Below, one piece after another: positions 1 to 10,736 of a stretch of 64,000 nucleotides of DNA (positions within the stretch are counted from its first letter, which is position 1; every line of letters starts with the position of its first letter). The position numbers were made by a program, and so were the translations under genes. The DNA lies in NCBI RefSeq assembly GCF_932526225.1, contig NC_064042.1, positions 10,244,540 to 10,308,539 on the forward strand, read 5' to 3'. Under the pieces are notes generated by a model that was not told where the DNA came from, did no database searches, and was given only the letters and a program-made list of their open reading frames with translations. The DNA comes from Nematostella vectensis. Its lineage: Eukaryota; Cnidaria; Anthozoa; Actiniaria; Edwardsiidae.

Positions 1-804
1 AATTACTGGGGGGCATTTTTGCAAACTCTGGGCTAAAAATGTTTTGTCCCCCTCAAATCCAAGCCCAAAAATCGTGCCCCCCCCCGCCTCCACTTATTTA
101 TATTCAATGATTATATGTCTTTACAACCACAGAGCCACAGAGACTTGATATATTGAATGTAACTGAGAATAACCTTTTACTAAAATATAGATCAGCTAGC
201 ATGGCAATTTTGTCTTTTTTAATTTAAGTATGAATCTTCACTTCGCTAGTTTAAGAGTGACAAATAGATGAACAACATATACCTGTGTCGCTAGAAAACG
301 ACTACGTCGTCGACGAGTCTAGGTTTCGCAACATTTTAATGTATTTGTTTTGTTCAACTGATTAGAACAGGCAGGCGCCGAATTAATTCTGGTTTTAATA
401 TATTAATGAGCAAGAACGTCATTGTTCAAATGTAAATTTTTTTCAGTTCACAATGTTTCCTCTATTATATACTTAGTTCAATATTGTTCAGGAACCAATC
501 TTGTATTTATATAAATATATTTTGAGAATCCCTCTAATGGTTGACAGACAAAGACCCAAAAATGTGACCACCCTTTAATGACAGCCCCAAAAATGTGACC
601 TCCCCCCCAAAAAAAAAAAATTGGCGCCCTAAAAGACATAGCCTCCCTACATATTTGCCGCCCCCCCCCCCCCCCAGTAATAAATGACCGCTCCCTTAGT
701 CGCAGAGGCGTACAACATAAGACTTCAGCCCTGTGTTGATTCATAAATTTCAGGAAATGGTATAACGAGACTAAGAGTAATAACCTCTATCCATTTGTTT
801 GCAG

Positions 805-3800
805 AGTTTCGGGACAGAAGAATTGGATACGCTCGGGAGCCTACACGCCCAGATGATGTATTTAGATGTAATATAACAGGTGAGTAAAGATTTCACCTGA
901 CATATAACCACCAAGATAATCTATATACATATAGTACAACACGCAGAGATGATTGATTTTTTGCCATTAAAAACTCTGAAAATTTAAATACGAGAATAAG
1001 TAACCTGTGTCTATTTTATTTCTTTGCAGAGTTTCGGGACAGAGGGATTGGATACGAGCGGCAGCCTTCCCTTCCCTTTTACGTGTATAAGAACACAACC
1101 TACACGCCAGGTGAGTAATGAAATCAAATAAGTCATATAACCTTACCCTTTGACGTGTATAACACTATCTTTACGACAGGTGCAAATGGTGTTATACACC
1201 TCACCGGGAAGTTACGTGTATAATACTACACTAGTCGCCTGTATGTCAGCAGATGATATGACATCTGGTCGGTGGACACGTCGTCTTATACTATAACATG
1301 AGTGATTGACTCAAAAACTTTTACACTTGTCTCCTTGCTGATCATTTCTGTATTTTATATTGTAATTGAACTTTGTTTATGTTGCTGATCTATTTGTTTT
1401 GTTTTAATCGTAGTCGGGCTGGTTCCGAAGGTAACCGCCCTAGCTGTAATCCCACCTGCACCGGAAGTAGTACCGCCATGGTGCAATCCTTTTTTCGTGT
1501 CGTTTGTCGTCATGGCGACCATGGTCACGGTAGCTGTTTTAGCAGTCAACTGGGACAGCGGAGACCAAACTGATGACGATAAAGAAGACGAGAACAAGAT
1601 GTCTTCCGACTTGAGGATCTGCCTGATGAAGGTGAGTACTGAGATGAATGTACAGTACCACGTCTGGTCTCTTTGCGAGTTCCAGGAAGAGGCGTTGGAG
1701 GGCGGAGGGAGGGGGGAGGGGGGTCGAAGCAGTACTACGTAAGTGCCAAAAAACACTGTAGGACTTTTAGAAGTTGTTGTATCTAATAATAATACTTGAA
1801 GGATATTCACTCAGAATAGCTGCAGAAGCAAAAGCTGTAGAAGGGCAAGTATTGCAAGTATATCACGTATATGACAATTAGGGCGTCCGCTGTACAATAT
1901 CTAGGGCCAGATACATATTACCAACTGTTTGTCCCGAAGACTGTTATTCAAAGTATGTTTTTAGATAGCGAAAATATATCAAGAAAAAGGAGAGTAGGAA
2001 AATGGTTAGGGTTAGTTTAAGAGAGTAGTTATAACTTGGGAAGGGAATTGTGTTGAAGTTACATTTTGCTTTACAGGAACAAGGCGCGCCTTCAGCAACG
2101 TTCCACCCCCTGGCGAGTTGCGCCGAAAATGATCTGTGCAGTAAACAGACCCAAGACTTAGACAAAAGGGTAAAACTCGAAGAAAAGGAAGTTCAAGCAT
2201 TAGTTCCTCCTCGTGCGCGGTGTGAGTCCAGATCACCTCCTGTCATGGGCACCAAGTCCATCGCGAAAATGGCTTCAGTGTCATATGAAGATGCGTCGCC
2301 AATCAAACACGCGGTTATCCTTTCTAACGCTCTGAGTGCTTGGCGGTCAATTCCAATCGTCTTGGACGCTCTTTTTCCAGGCACTGTAGCACCAAACCGC
2401 TGTAGATCAACCAGCGCTGCTTCGATTACCAGTGACTTGACGATCCTCACAGCACCACCATCCGGGAGCTCCAGAATATTATTACCCGCAGGGCAACAAG
2501 AGCCTTTGCTACCAAGAGTTAATGAAGAGGAAGCACTAACTGTCAGTAAACAGCTAGCAGCCAAATCACTTGCATCAGTGAAGGGCCCAGAACCAACTCA
2601 GCCCATGGGGAAGGAGAGACAATTTAAGCCCGAGTACACCATGGGCTTGCTAGCAGTACTGGCTAGAGTAAAAAGCCGTGTTAACCGCCTGACGTCGTCC
2701 AACAGCAGCACCATTGATGGAAATCGACTACTACCAATGAAGACCGCTGCACTCGGTTTCGCTGAATTTGGCACTGCCTTGTCGCCTGTTCTGATGTTCA
2801 ATATCAGAAGAAAAGACCATGATGAGAACTCCGCCCTTCATGAATCAACTTTACAGATGTCCAAAACTGTTTCGGCTGCTATGTCGACAGCACACGTGAA
2901 CATCTTAGCCAACAGCCGCACTGCCACTGTTGCATCCTTTAAGAACGTGGAGACGGAGTTACAGCAAAAGGATGCTTCCAGTGACAATTATAACAAAAGT
3001 ATCAGCAGCAGTAGGGATATCGGTGGTCACATGTTGAGGACCGTGAGTCGTCCATTGTCGGCGCCAATGCCAAGACGCTCTACATCTATCAGTGACCTTG
3101 CACGTGATTTGCCGACCCCGAGGCAAGCTGCTCACTCAGTATCACTCCCAGACCTGACCATGGTGCAAACACCAGCTCGGTTTTCTGATGATGAACAAGC
3201 AAAACCATCTAAGCTGCGACTTGATGCACCAAAACCTCAATCGGCGCTGGTGACGTCGACAAAAACCAAGGCAATAGAGCCACAGTCAGTGATGGTTTCC
3301 AAGCCTTCTTCTGCTTCTGCTTCCCCCAGCAACACCTACAGAACCCAAAACACTGATCAGGTTAAGTCTGGCTCGTCTATCCATGCTCCCACAAGCAATG
3401 AAGACATAATCAAGGCAATGTCTTCTTCTGCTACTTCTCCCAAGACCACTGAGCGCTTTGCTTCCAAACCTGAGGTGAAGGACGCGTGTGAAACTGAAAG
3501 TCCTTCACTTCTAACCGCATATGACATCCAAGAAAAAATAAACAGCCTCTCAATGCATGCCAAAGAGACACGAACTCAGAAGAGGAGGAGACGTCGAGAA
3601 AAGGCTAAGCTATATGCCAGCTTGCGAGCTCTGTCGAATGACACAACGCCAGCCAACGACAGCAAGGCTGATAATACGCAGGCTAGCGTCACTGAGATTG
3701 ATGAGGATGTTACCACCACTGTTGCATTCTTTAAGAACGTGAAGACGAAGTTACAGCAAAAGGATGCCTCAAGTGGCAATGATAACGAAAGTGTCAATAG

Positions 3801-4848
3801 TAGTAGGGATATCGGTGGTCACATGTTGAGGATCGTGAGTCGTCCATCGTCGGCGCCAATTCCAAGACGCTCTACATCTATCAGTGACCTTGCACGTGAT
3901 TTGCCGACCCCGAGGCAAGCTGCTCACTCAGTATCACTCCCAGACCTGACCATGGTGCAAACTCCAGCTCGGTTTTCTAATGGTGAACAAGCAAAATCAT
4001 CTAAGCTGCGACTTGATGCACCAAAACCTCAATCGGCGCTGGTGACGTCGACAAAAACCAAGGCAGTAGAGCCACAGTCAGTGATGGCTTCCAAGCCTTC
4101 TTCTGCTTCTGCTTCCCCCAGCAACACCTACCGAACCCAAAACACTGATCAGGTTAGGTCTGGCTCGTCTATCCATGCTCCCACAAGCAATAAAGACAGA
4201 ATCAAGGCAGTGTCTTCTTCTGCTATGGCTCCAAAAACATCTGAGCGTTTTACTACCAAGCCTGGTTCGTCTATCGATGCTCCCACAGGCAATAAACACA
4301 GAATCAAGGCAGTGTCTTCTTCTGTTACAGCTTCCAAGACATCTGAGCATTTTGCTACCAAGCCTGGTTCGTCTATCGATGCTCCTACAGGCAATAAACA
4401 CAGAATCAAGGCAGTGTCTTCTCCGTCGGGTTTGTCTTTACATGCTCTTCCAAGAAACATAGACAGAACAAGTTCTAGTAAATCAATCTCTTCGAAGCGT
4501 TCAAGCGACTCAGGCCCTTCAGCATACACGCTAAGGGTGATAAGGGAGAACCTCAGGACCAGCAGCCTTTCAGTGACGCCCCCAGAAAGGAGCCTTCAGA
4601 CGCCTGTACCACCGAAACCAACTGAAGCACAAAAAAGAAAAGCACGCAGGGTGAAGCTGGAGATGTACCTTAGCATGAGCTTGAATACTCAAGGGGTTCA
4701 TAGAAGAGGGTCATCTAATACACCAAGTGCTGCTAAACGCCCAATCAAAATGACTGAAGATGCATTCCCGACGACGGGAACAAGTGGCGGGCGTCAGAAA
4801 GCCACGGTTATTGATAGAGCAGATGCATCGAAGTGTCCCACTGGCTAG
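805..4848 (+). CDS. Array gene copy A, 3' part (exons 3-6): novel membrane protein
   Basis: Exons 805-879, 1030-1110, 1414-1631 and 2077-4848 are joined by GT-AG introns with matching phases (1, 1, 0). Exons 1-2 would lie left of the window, as seen for B-D. I do not recognise the protein. Visible: two ectodomain repeats of the form FRDR-IGY-R-P, sequons NIT and NTT, a membrane segment FFVSFVVMATMVTVAVLAV in exon 5, an acidic juxtamembrane stretch, then a 923-residue Ser/Thr-rich tail ending KCPTG. The tail has the shortest 102-bp repeat tract of the four copies (about two units) and has lost the junction after it. The predicted topology is type I with a long cytoplasmic tail, an inference from the helix and sequons. 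The stop is followed by an AATAAA signal about 200 bp downstream. Confidence 0.8.
1111..1240 (+). repeat. Degenerate copies of the exon-4 end in intron 4
   Basis: The end of exon 4 (TTACGTGTATAAGAACACAA and on to the donor) is echoed in the intron at about 1150-1190 (TGACGTGTATAACACTATCT, ending ACAGGTG) and 1212-1240 (TTACGTGTATAATACTACAC). All units carry them. It looks like an old local minisatellite that spanned the splice donor. Confidence 0.6.
2077..4848 (+). CDS. Copy A exon 6: cytoplasmic tail
   Basis: A single open exon begins after the TTTACAG acceptor at 2070-2076 and continues the phase-0 frame of exon 5. The reading frame also runs a few codons into the intron, but the true exon starts at GAA. 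It contains RRSTSISDLARDL twice (possible basophilic kinase or 14-3-3 sites), a KRRRRREKAK basic cluster in the middle and a related AQKRKARRVKLEMYLS cluster near the end. The sequence is low-complexity, probably disordered, and rich in Ser, Thr, Pro and Lys. No enzymatic motif is visible. Confidence 0.88.
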   Translation, partial: EQGAPSATFHPLASCAENDLCSKQTQDLDKRVKLEEKEVQALVPPRARCESRSPPVMGTKSIAKMASVSYEDASPIKHAVILSNALSAWRSIPIVLDALFPGTVAPNRCRSTSAASITSDLTILTAPPSGSSRILLPAGQQEPLLPRVNEEEALTVSKQLAAKSLASVKGPEPTQPMGKERQFKPEYTMGLLAVLARVKSRVNRLTSSNSSTIDGNRLLPMKTAALGFAEFGTALSPVLMFNIRRKDHDENSALHESTLQMSKTVSAAMSTAHVNILANSRTATVASFKNVETELQQKDASSDNYNKSISSSRDIGGHMLRTVSRPLSAPMPRRSTSISDLARDLPTPRQAAHSVSLPDLTMVQTPARFSDDEQAKPSKLRLDAPKPQSALVTSTKTKAIEPQSVMVSKPSSASASPSNTYRTQNTDQVKSGSSIHAPTSNEDIIKAMSSSATSPKTTERFASKPEVKDACETESPSLLTAYDIQEKINSLSMHAKETRTQKRRRRREKAKLYASLRALSNDTTPANDSKADNTQASVTEIDEDVTTTVAFFKNVKTKLQQKDASSGNDNESVNSSRDIGGHMLRIVSRPSSAPIPRRSTSISDLARDLPTPRQAAHSVSLPDLTMVQTPARFSNGEQAKSSKLRLDAPKPQSALVTSTKTKAVEPQSVMASKPSSASASPSNTYRTQNTDQVRSGSSIHAPTSNKDRIKAVSSSAMAPKTSERFTTKPGSSIDAPTGNKHRIKAVSSSVTASKTSEHFATKPGSSIDAPTGNKHRIKAVSSPSGLSLHALPRNIDRTSSSKSISSKRSSDSGPSAYTLRVIRENLRTSSLSVTPPERSLQTPVPPKPTEAQKRKARRVKLEMYLSMSLNTQGVHRRGSSNTPSAAKRPIKMTEDAFPTTGTSGGRQKATVIDRADASKCPTG
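4159..4430 (+). repeat. Copy A 102-bp coding minisatellite
   Basis: In-frame direct repeat with 102-bp (34-codon) spacing: the KPGSSIDAPTG unit starts at 4261 and 4363, after a diverged first unit (SGSSIHAPTSN). The last unit is truncated and fused directly to PSGLSL. Copy A therefore has about two SIDAP units, the fewest of the four copies. Confidence 0.9.
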
Positions 4849-5044
4849 AGACTCCCGTCACCCTCTGGACTTAAACGCCCTCAGAAATAAGATAGAACTA
4901 TGTACCTGGACCTGTTCATATAACTTTTACAACACTCTCAGGAATTAGGCTAGAACTCCATTATCAACCTATTCATATAGTTTCATATTACCCGTTCTCT
5001 ATATGCCTTTTATTTTATGCTTATTTTTTATCCACTTGCAAACT

Positions 5045-5050
5045 AATAAA
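5045..5050 (+). terminator. Polyadenylation signal, copy A
   Basis: AATAAA lies about 200 bp after the stop codon of copy A and is followed by a T-rich stretch. The same hexamer is conserved in the other three copies (17628, 31487, 44202), which supports its use. Confidence 0.65.
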
Positions 5051-5060
5051 CACTATTTCC

Positions 5061-6029
5061 GTTTAATCCTTTGTCTTTTGTTTTTATATGCTACTCTGAG
5101 AGAGGTTTGGAAATCCTAGAGGCTGCACACGGAAATTGCCACCCTCATGTTGCAGAGGCGTTCACGTTTCAGGATTCATGTATAGACCAATCGCCTCTAG
5201 CCCCTCGCGAAGCCGAGTTGTCTGTTTTCGTGCTGAAAACCAAGAGAACCTGGAAAAGACAATTCTTTAGAACATTCTTTGGAGATAAAAAAGGCTTTTA
5301 ATGCCGATGATTTTTTGTTGGACTTTCAGAAGGCTAGGGAAATGTTTGAGCTTCATACGTGGTTTTAGCAGTCTGAATCCGCAAGACCACTGGCGAGTTA
5401 AGCATGCATTGACTGAGGTAAAGTAAGGTAATTAATTCTCAAGTGAATCAGCAGTTGTTAGATTTGATAGTAACACTGTAGTTATAAGTTATAATAGCTA
5501 TGTAAGGACCTTTGGTATAAATCACAATCAGTTAAATCAATCGACATTTTAATGAACAATTTCTCAGCAATTTATATATTTAGATATTTACTAAATAATC
5601 TTACAATTTTTATGCTTTGAAAGTCCTTGATCTGAATTGTGTAAAGAATGTTTCTGTAGGCTATAAACCCTTTGCAAATCAGACTCTCAATCCAATCTAT
5701 TCTACGATAAAATTATATCAATCAAGTTTTAGACATTCAAAACCAAACTTTTAACCGCAAGTTGGATATAGACTTTAATTAGCAGATTTTTCATCTAAAG
5801 CGTACATCGCATAATGATGTTGAGATAATAACTATACACTAAAACATTTTGTGCCACAAAAAATGATGCCTGGTAATCTCAATAAAAAAAATTCAATAAA
5901 TAATAAAAAGTTAATATAATAAAAAATAATTATTTTATAATATAATTATAAAAATACTTTATACCTTAATAAATATCTTATGAAATATTGTACTATAACT
6001 TTGAGAAGATCACAAAGCTTAAGAAATAC
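5061..6029. other. Spacer after copy A: no gene seen
   Basis: AT-rich DNA. A short plus frame at 5071-5301 changes length between copies because of small indels, so I do not call it. The part from about 5880 to 6000 is almost pure A/T. Nothing else is supportable. The same holds for 17640-18640, 31500-32480 and 44220-45220. Confidence 0.5.
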
Positions 6030-6720
6030 ACCAATTTAAAAATTCATGGTGCTCCATTTTCCTAAACACGCCTTGCAAGATTCGAGGGATGCAGACTCTT
6101 GTATATGAGGACAAATAAAAAATTCCAAAAATTCACGCACTAGACTCGCGGTAAAGAAAATGGGCATACCAGAGGGACTTCAGAATGTGAGGGGACGGGA
6201 AAAATATTCCAACTAAAAAATCATCGATCATAAAAGAGGACGCCATGGACTCGAGGCAACCCCTCCGCAACCCCTTAATAAAATCCATCACCCGTTTATC
6301 CCCAATAATCGCCATACGCTCGGTCTTAGGGAACTGTCTCGTCACTACTATTCACTTCCGAGTCTTCTTAAACTGTAAAGACCCCTTCCACTCTTTCTAT
6401 TAACCGTCCCGTTTCCGTCACCAAAGTTTGTCTTGAGGTACTTGTCCTGGAATTGTCTCTCCTTGAACTCGGAGGCCCCCCCGTACAGGCAGTACAGCTA
6501 GGGTTACGCTCGGCGGGTGGCTGGACCAGACAGTGGGGGAGGGACTAGCCAATTGATGGTTTTACCGAGGGGGAAGTTCAGATCGTCCAGAAATTCTTCA
6601 AATGTTGAAATGACTGGCTGAGATTCAAAGAGAATGAGTTTTAGGTAATTAGGTTCTCCTGGTATTAAGTAATACTGCGAAACGATTCTTTTCGGGTAAG
6701 TAAGCCTTCGCTAATACATA
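6030..6720 (-). pseudogene. Minus-strand coding-like relics in the spacer
   Basis: Read on the minus strand, three stretches look coding: about 6680-6510 (includes EEFLDDLNFPLGKTINWLV, then a stop), about 6495-6370 (SEFKERQFQDKYLKTNFGDG, then SGRGLYSLRRLGSE and a stop) and 6345-6133 (MAIIGDKRVMDFIKGLRRG). Residue composition is protein-like, but I recognise no family. In unit 2 an 11-bp deletion and in unit 3 an in-frame TAG disrupt the third stretch; in unit 4 an extra C in the GCCCCC run shifts the second. The frames are therefore not maintained across copies: a decayed gene or transposon fragment duplicated with the array. Confidence 0.3.
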
Positions 6721-7131
6721 TTTTGCTTAGAACGGTTTTTCTTTTCTTTTTTACATCACTTTGGGCAATTAAGCTGTGTTCTTTTCTGGGATATGACACG
6801 CTGGCACTAGGGCATACTGTGGCCTCCCCCGTTTGTCACCATATCAAGAAAATTCAGCCAAAAACAGAAAACACGCTACAAGAATTTGACGTTTTTGCCC
6901 TAAATAAATAACACATACATAATTTCTATTAAAGTTCACGAAATATTCATTCATTCATTCATAGCGGAGCCAAGCGCGGCCGCAGGCCGCGCGCGTAGCC
7001 CCATAGGCATAGAAATATGGTATAGGTATGCGACTTGGTTTTTGTGGTCATCGCGCGGGTACCCTGTGGTGTCACTCGCCAGCCAGCCAGTCAGTCAGCC
7101 GCGCGACTCTCAGGCCCCACTCGGCACCGAA

Positions 7132-7221
7132 ATGGCGACTAAATACAATCACGGAGCAAGGGAAAAAGTTCTTGTCGATTATGCGATGATTATTTATTTT
7201 GCCTCAAATTTTGTGACTTAA
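7132..7221 (+). other. Short open frame in a GC-rich spacer island, unit 1
   Basis: After a local CpG-rich stretch (about 6960-7120, with GCGGCCGCAGGCCGCGCGCG), an ATG opens a 29-codon frame beginning MATKYNHGAREKVL. It is intact in unit 3 (33579-33668) but broken by the transposon in unit 2, and absent in unit 4, which ends before it. It may be the first exon of a small gene or a promoter-proximal relic. A possible donor (CAAG before GTGAGT) follows at about 7362. Not recognised. Confidence 0.2.
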
Positions 7222-8279
7222 GGATAAAGTCAACTAGAGGAGATCTACTAACATTCATTCACGCCAATATTTATCTGGTTTTAGCTAGTAAATTTAAGCA
7301 AGTAACAGTTCACATTAAAAAGCGAACAGAACCACAAGAAAGCGACAAAAAAAAACAATGCAAGGTGAGTTTTGGAAGAGGATTTGTATTGTCTATTGCG
7401 GATATGACAGTTATTAGGCTTTTTGTTGTCCTTTTTGTATGCTTTGAGAATGCGAGTACTCAACTTAGTAATCAAATTATTTGAGCATAACAGGTTTTGT
7501 TTTGACATTCTTCGTTTTATCTATATTCTTGATTGTGTTGAATAAAATACAATACAACAAAAACTGGAATTCGTCTTTAATAAGACTTCTTCAGGGCAGA
7601 TTGATTGTGTTGAGATATTTCATAAAGGCTAACAAATATCGTGTTGAATTTGTCAAATACTGCTAAAGAAGACCTATCTTGTATTTATATCCTGTGCTCT
7701 TAATCCTAAAAAGATACATATCCTTAGAAGATACCGCAGCTGTTTCAACGTACAAGAGAAAATTTCCTTACCGAGGATAAAAAAAACCCTATTTTCAATA
7801 TGTATTGTTGTTATTGTCTGCATCTTGCATCTCATGTGGTTATTTTTTTTTCAAATAGTTGTGGAAAATTAGTTAGATTATAAATGGCTTGATAAAAAGA
7901 TTGTTTTGAAAGAAATAATAAATAATTGTTTTCACTCTTTTATGAACCAGGAACTACCTGAGGGCCAAGATGAATGCTAAAGACTGGAAGACATGAGAAT
8001 TAAAAATCATGTCTTGAAGAGAACAGTAGGATGTTCTTATTCACTTGTCATTTGATACCCCCACACCCATGGTCCCAGGGAAGGGTGGGGGATTCAACTT
8101 TAATAAAAGCCTGTTTCCAAGTTAAGAGTCAAAAACAGTCAATACCACCACCCCTCTTGACATATTCTGGTTAAAAAGTGGTCTAAAACCCCACATTAAC
8201 CCCTGACTTCTGTGGGACCATAAGGGAGGGGGCACAAATGACTAGTTCATTACTATGTGATTCAGCAGTACACACTCAT
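7222..8279. other. Mid-spacer AT-rich stretch: no gene seen
   Basis: Apart from the dispersed repeat at 7541-7605 there is only AT-rich sequence with short frames on both strands. The two 61-75 codon frames here are identical in all units, but that reflects recent duplication, not selection. Confidence 0.5.
7541..7605. repeat. Dispersed repeat shared with the GCC2 first intron
   Basis: The stretch with AATACAACAAAAACTGGAAT and GACTTCTTCAGGGCAGATTG matches 49405-49462 (AATACACCAAAAACTGGAAA, GACTTCTTCAGGGCAGACTG) in the same orientation. An interspersed repeat family, probably a transposon fragment. Also present in units 2 and 3. Confidence 0.6.
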
Positions 8280-9610
8280 AGGTTTCTTTAGAACAAGATA
8301 CTTATATAATATAAAACTAAAAACAAACTTTTGCTTTTTAAATAATAAATCTGTTAATAATAAAACAGTTTTCTATCAACCTAAAGATAATGGGAAAGGG
8401 GATATTTTAGAAAAGTACTAAATATAATTATCACATTAACATTATTGTTATTATATTTTCTTTTCAGACATTTAAGGAAGAGTCATATTTCTTTCTTTTT
8501 CTTCTCCCTGTTGACTATTTTTATGCAATTGATGCTCTTTGCTATTTCCCCTCTACACCAAAAATAAATTAATAAACAGATTTGATTTTTAAATGAGAAA
8601 TTTTCATTTATTACTTTCACTTATATTTTCTTTTTAGGATTTTCTTTTCAAGTCTCTTGCCCATTACATTTATTTTAGTTGTTTAGATTTATTTCATTGG
8701 AATAGTTAGATCCAGGGTTTCTCAAAACACCAAAATATAATGCATTACTAGATGTATATTTGTAGATATTAATTCCCATGGGGATGAAAAATCACCACTT
8801 AAAATGGTACATTAAATCTTCAGCATTGCATCTTATCTAAAATTGTGCCTGACACTATATTCCATCTTTGAAATCCTGTTTCATCCATTGTTCTTCGCAA
8901 GAACAAAGCTTGTCAGAATGTAGCTTTACAAATGTACATTAATGGAACTTTTATTAAGGGGAAGGGTTTTTTAGGGCAAGATACTTAAACTTTATAACAC
9001 TAGCAACAACCTTCTTTTTCAATAATAGAATTCTGTTCACATAGCTTGGATAGCAAAGACATGGCCTCTTTAGAGGACTGTGGTGGTGAAAGGGTTAAGA
9101 TAATGGGGAAGGGGAAATGTCAAGAAATGCTCAATCAAATTATTTTCATTACTGTTATATTTTTTTCACCAAACCTTTCAAGTAGAGTCAATTCACTTTA
9201 TATCTCCGTCGATTATTTTTTAGTCAATTGATATTCTTTGATTCCTCTCTACCCCAAACATAGATCAATGAAAGGGTTTGGTTTGAAATTAGAAGTTAGC
9301 ATTTTCAATCTGTTTTTTCTTCATTGCATTCATTTGGGAGTAGGCCACCAACAACAAGGCCACAATTTGGTAAAGTGGGGTGCACCAATATGTAATGCAT
9401 GAAAGGAGATATATTTTTGGATTTTAATTTCCAGACATTTTTCTGAATATTCGGTCCAATGAAGGAGAGAATCGCCACTAAATCAATACATAAAAATCAC
9501 AGTATGGCATCTAAACAGTCTAAATATATTATTTCGAATCTTTGGAATGCTGTTACATCTATGACATTTTCTGCACAAGGGCAAAGCTTGTGGGAGTATT
9601 GTTTTGATTA
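8280..9610. repeat. Ancient internal tandem duplication in the spacer, unit 1
   Basis: Two AT-rich halves (about 8280-8960 and 8965-9610) align along their length with many differences. Paired landmarks: ACAAGATACTT/GCAAGATACTT, AAGATAATGGGAAAGGGG/AAGATAATGGGGAAGGGG, TGCAATTGATGCTCTTTGCT/GTCAATTGATATTCTTTGAT, TATAATGCATTACTAGATGT/TGTAATGCATGAAAGGAGAT, and CAAAGCTTGT with matching flanks. No coding frame is visible. Equivalent pairs exist in units 2 (about 22020-23350) and 3 (about 34738-36058). Confidence 0.65.
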
Positions 9611-9621
9611 AAAAAAAGATA

Positions 9622-9690
9622 CAGTCGAACCTCTATTAAGCGGTCACCCTCGGGACTTAGCTTAGTGACCGCTTAATAGAGGTTCGACTG
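9622..9690. mobile_element. Tc1/mariner-like palindromic mini-element, unit 1
   Basis: Two perfect 26-bp inverted arms beginning CAGTCGAACCTCTATTAAGC surround an 18-bp loop and are flanked by TA on both sides (9620-9621 and 9691-9692), as expected for Tc1/mariner target duplications. It would fold into a strong hairpin. Confidence 0.7.
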
Positions 9691-9879
9691 TATCTTAATA
9701 GAGGTTTCGCTATTTTCGCCCCTAAATTAGCGTAAATCGAGTTGTAATTATACATAAGAACTTTTTATTATAATAAACAACAGTAACAATCATGTTAGCC
9801 CTAAGACGGGGCCTGGTGCATTCCAATTTGATCCAGAAATGTTTGAAACCGCCAAAATAAATCGATATGTATTGTCGTA

Positions 9880-10736
9880 TGCAGGGGGGGTGGGTGGGGC
9901 ACGTGCCCTCAGTGCCCCAACTCCTGCTACGGCCTGCAGAATGTTTCTATAGGTAGATTTGTAGATTTGTATATTTTCGTTCCTTGTAAGACACTTTCAT
10001 CGATGCCACGATGTGAGCAGGCGCCGCCATATCAAACATATCCCCCACGGATAGTGTCCTTCGTATGTATTGCCTTATATGGTCATTCATGCCCATATTT
10101 AGAAGAGCTAAAGTTTCCCCGTTCCCTGATCTACAGAAAAAATGGTGAAAAATACTGATCAATTTGCCTGTCAATTTGACACTCGAGGCAAAAGTTTGTC
10201 AAGAAAAACTTGATCGCTTGGTCAAATCCTTTTCTTAAAAACAGTCCATAGACCCAGGCCTCCAAGAGATTGACCGACCGTGTTAGAAGGTCACCAAAAT
10301 ATTGATATGGCTGGGAAATCTTTGTAAGATCGATATGGAATGGAACATCGATAAATTATTTTGAGAATTACCAAACTCTGCGGTATCCGCTGCTAACTTA
10401 GCTCCAGCAAAAAGGCCTACTGCTCTGTACCTTATAAACCTTATGATGAATGGCACCTTTTTCACTGTCAAACACATAGGGTGCAAAACTTTCAATTATT
10501 GAAAAATTTCCAGTTTGAGATTCGATCTACTGCTACAATTCGTAGATGTGGTTCCGGTTTCTCCACCACCAAGGTGGTGGCCAGGGATGAAATGGTGTCC
10601 AGGCGCTCACCCCTAACTACGCGTCTTCTTTAAAAAATTTATTACAGATTCCCGTCTTTGAAGGATCGTCCGATAACTAATTCAATAGGGCGACGGGCGA
10701 TTCACGATGTCAGCAAAAGGATGCCTCATGATCATA
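9880..10736. other. G-run, element fragment and unique spacer, unit 1
   Basis: A poly-G tract of variable length sits next to a fragment (GGGGCACGTGCCCTCAGTGC and on to CTACGGCCTGC) resembling the start of the sequence at 54041-54090. Next come about 570 bp present in units 1 and 3 but missing in unit 2. These include a small perfect hairpin CCACCACCAAGGTGGTGG near 10564. No gene seen. Confidence 0.45.

Noticed and set aside
602-676. Poly-C/poly-G runs as regulatory or quadruplex elements
   Set aside because: Run lengths differ erratically between units and such runs are prone to sequencing error; no consistent structure to support a claim.
1497-1742. Read-through frame past exon 5 into the intron
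   Set aside because: A strong GTGAGT donor and phase agreement with exon 6 fix the exon end at 1631; the read-through part changes frame between copies because of a G-run indel.
2193-2564. 123-codon antisense frame conserved in all four copies
   Set aside because: Conservation follows from the recent duplication of the overlapping exon 6; no independent promoter, start context or domain.
5071-5301. Short plus frame after the polyadenylation site (also 17654 and 44228)
   Set aside because: Its length varies with small indels between units and it is broken in unit 3; lies beyond the gene end with no start or splice support.
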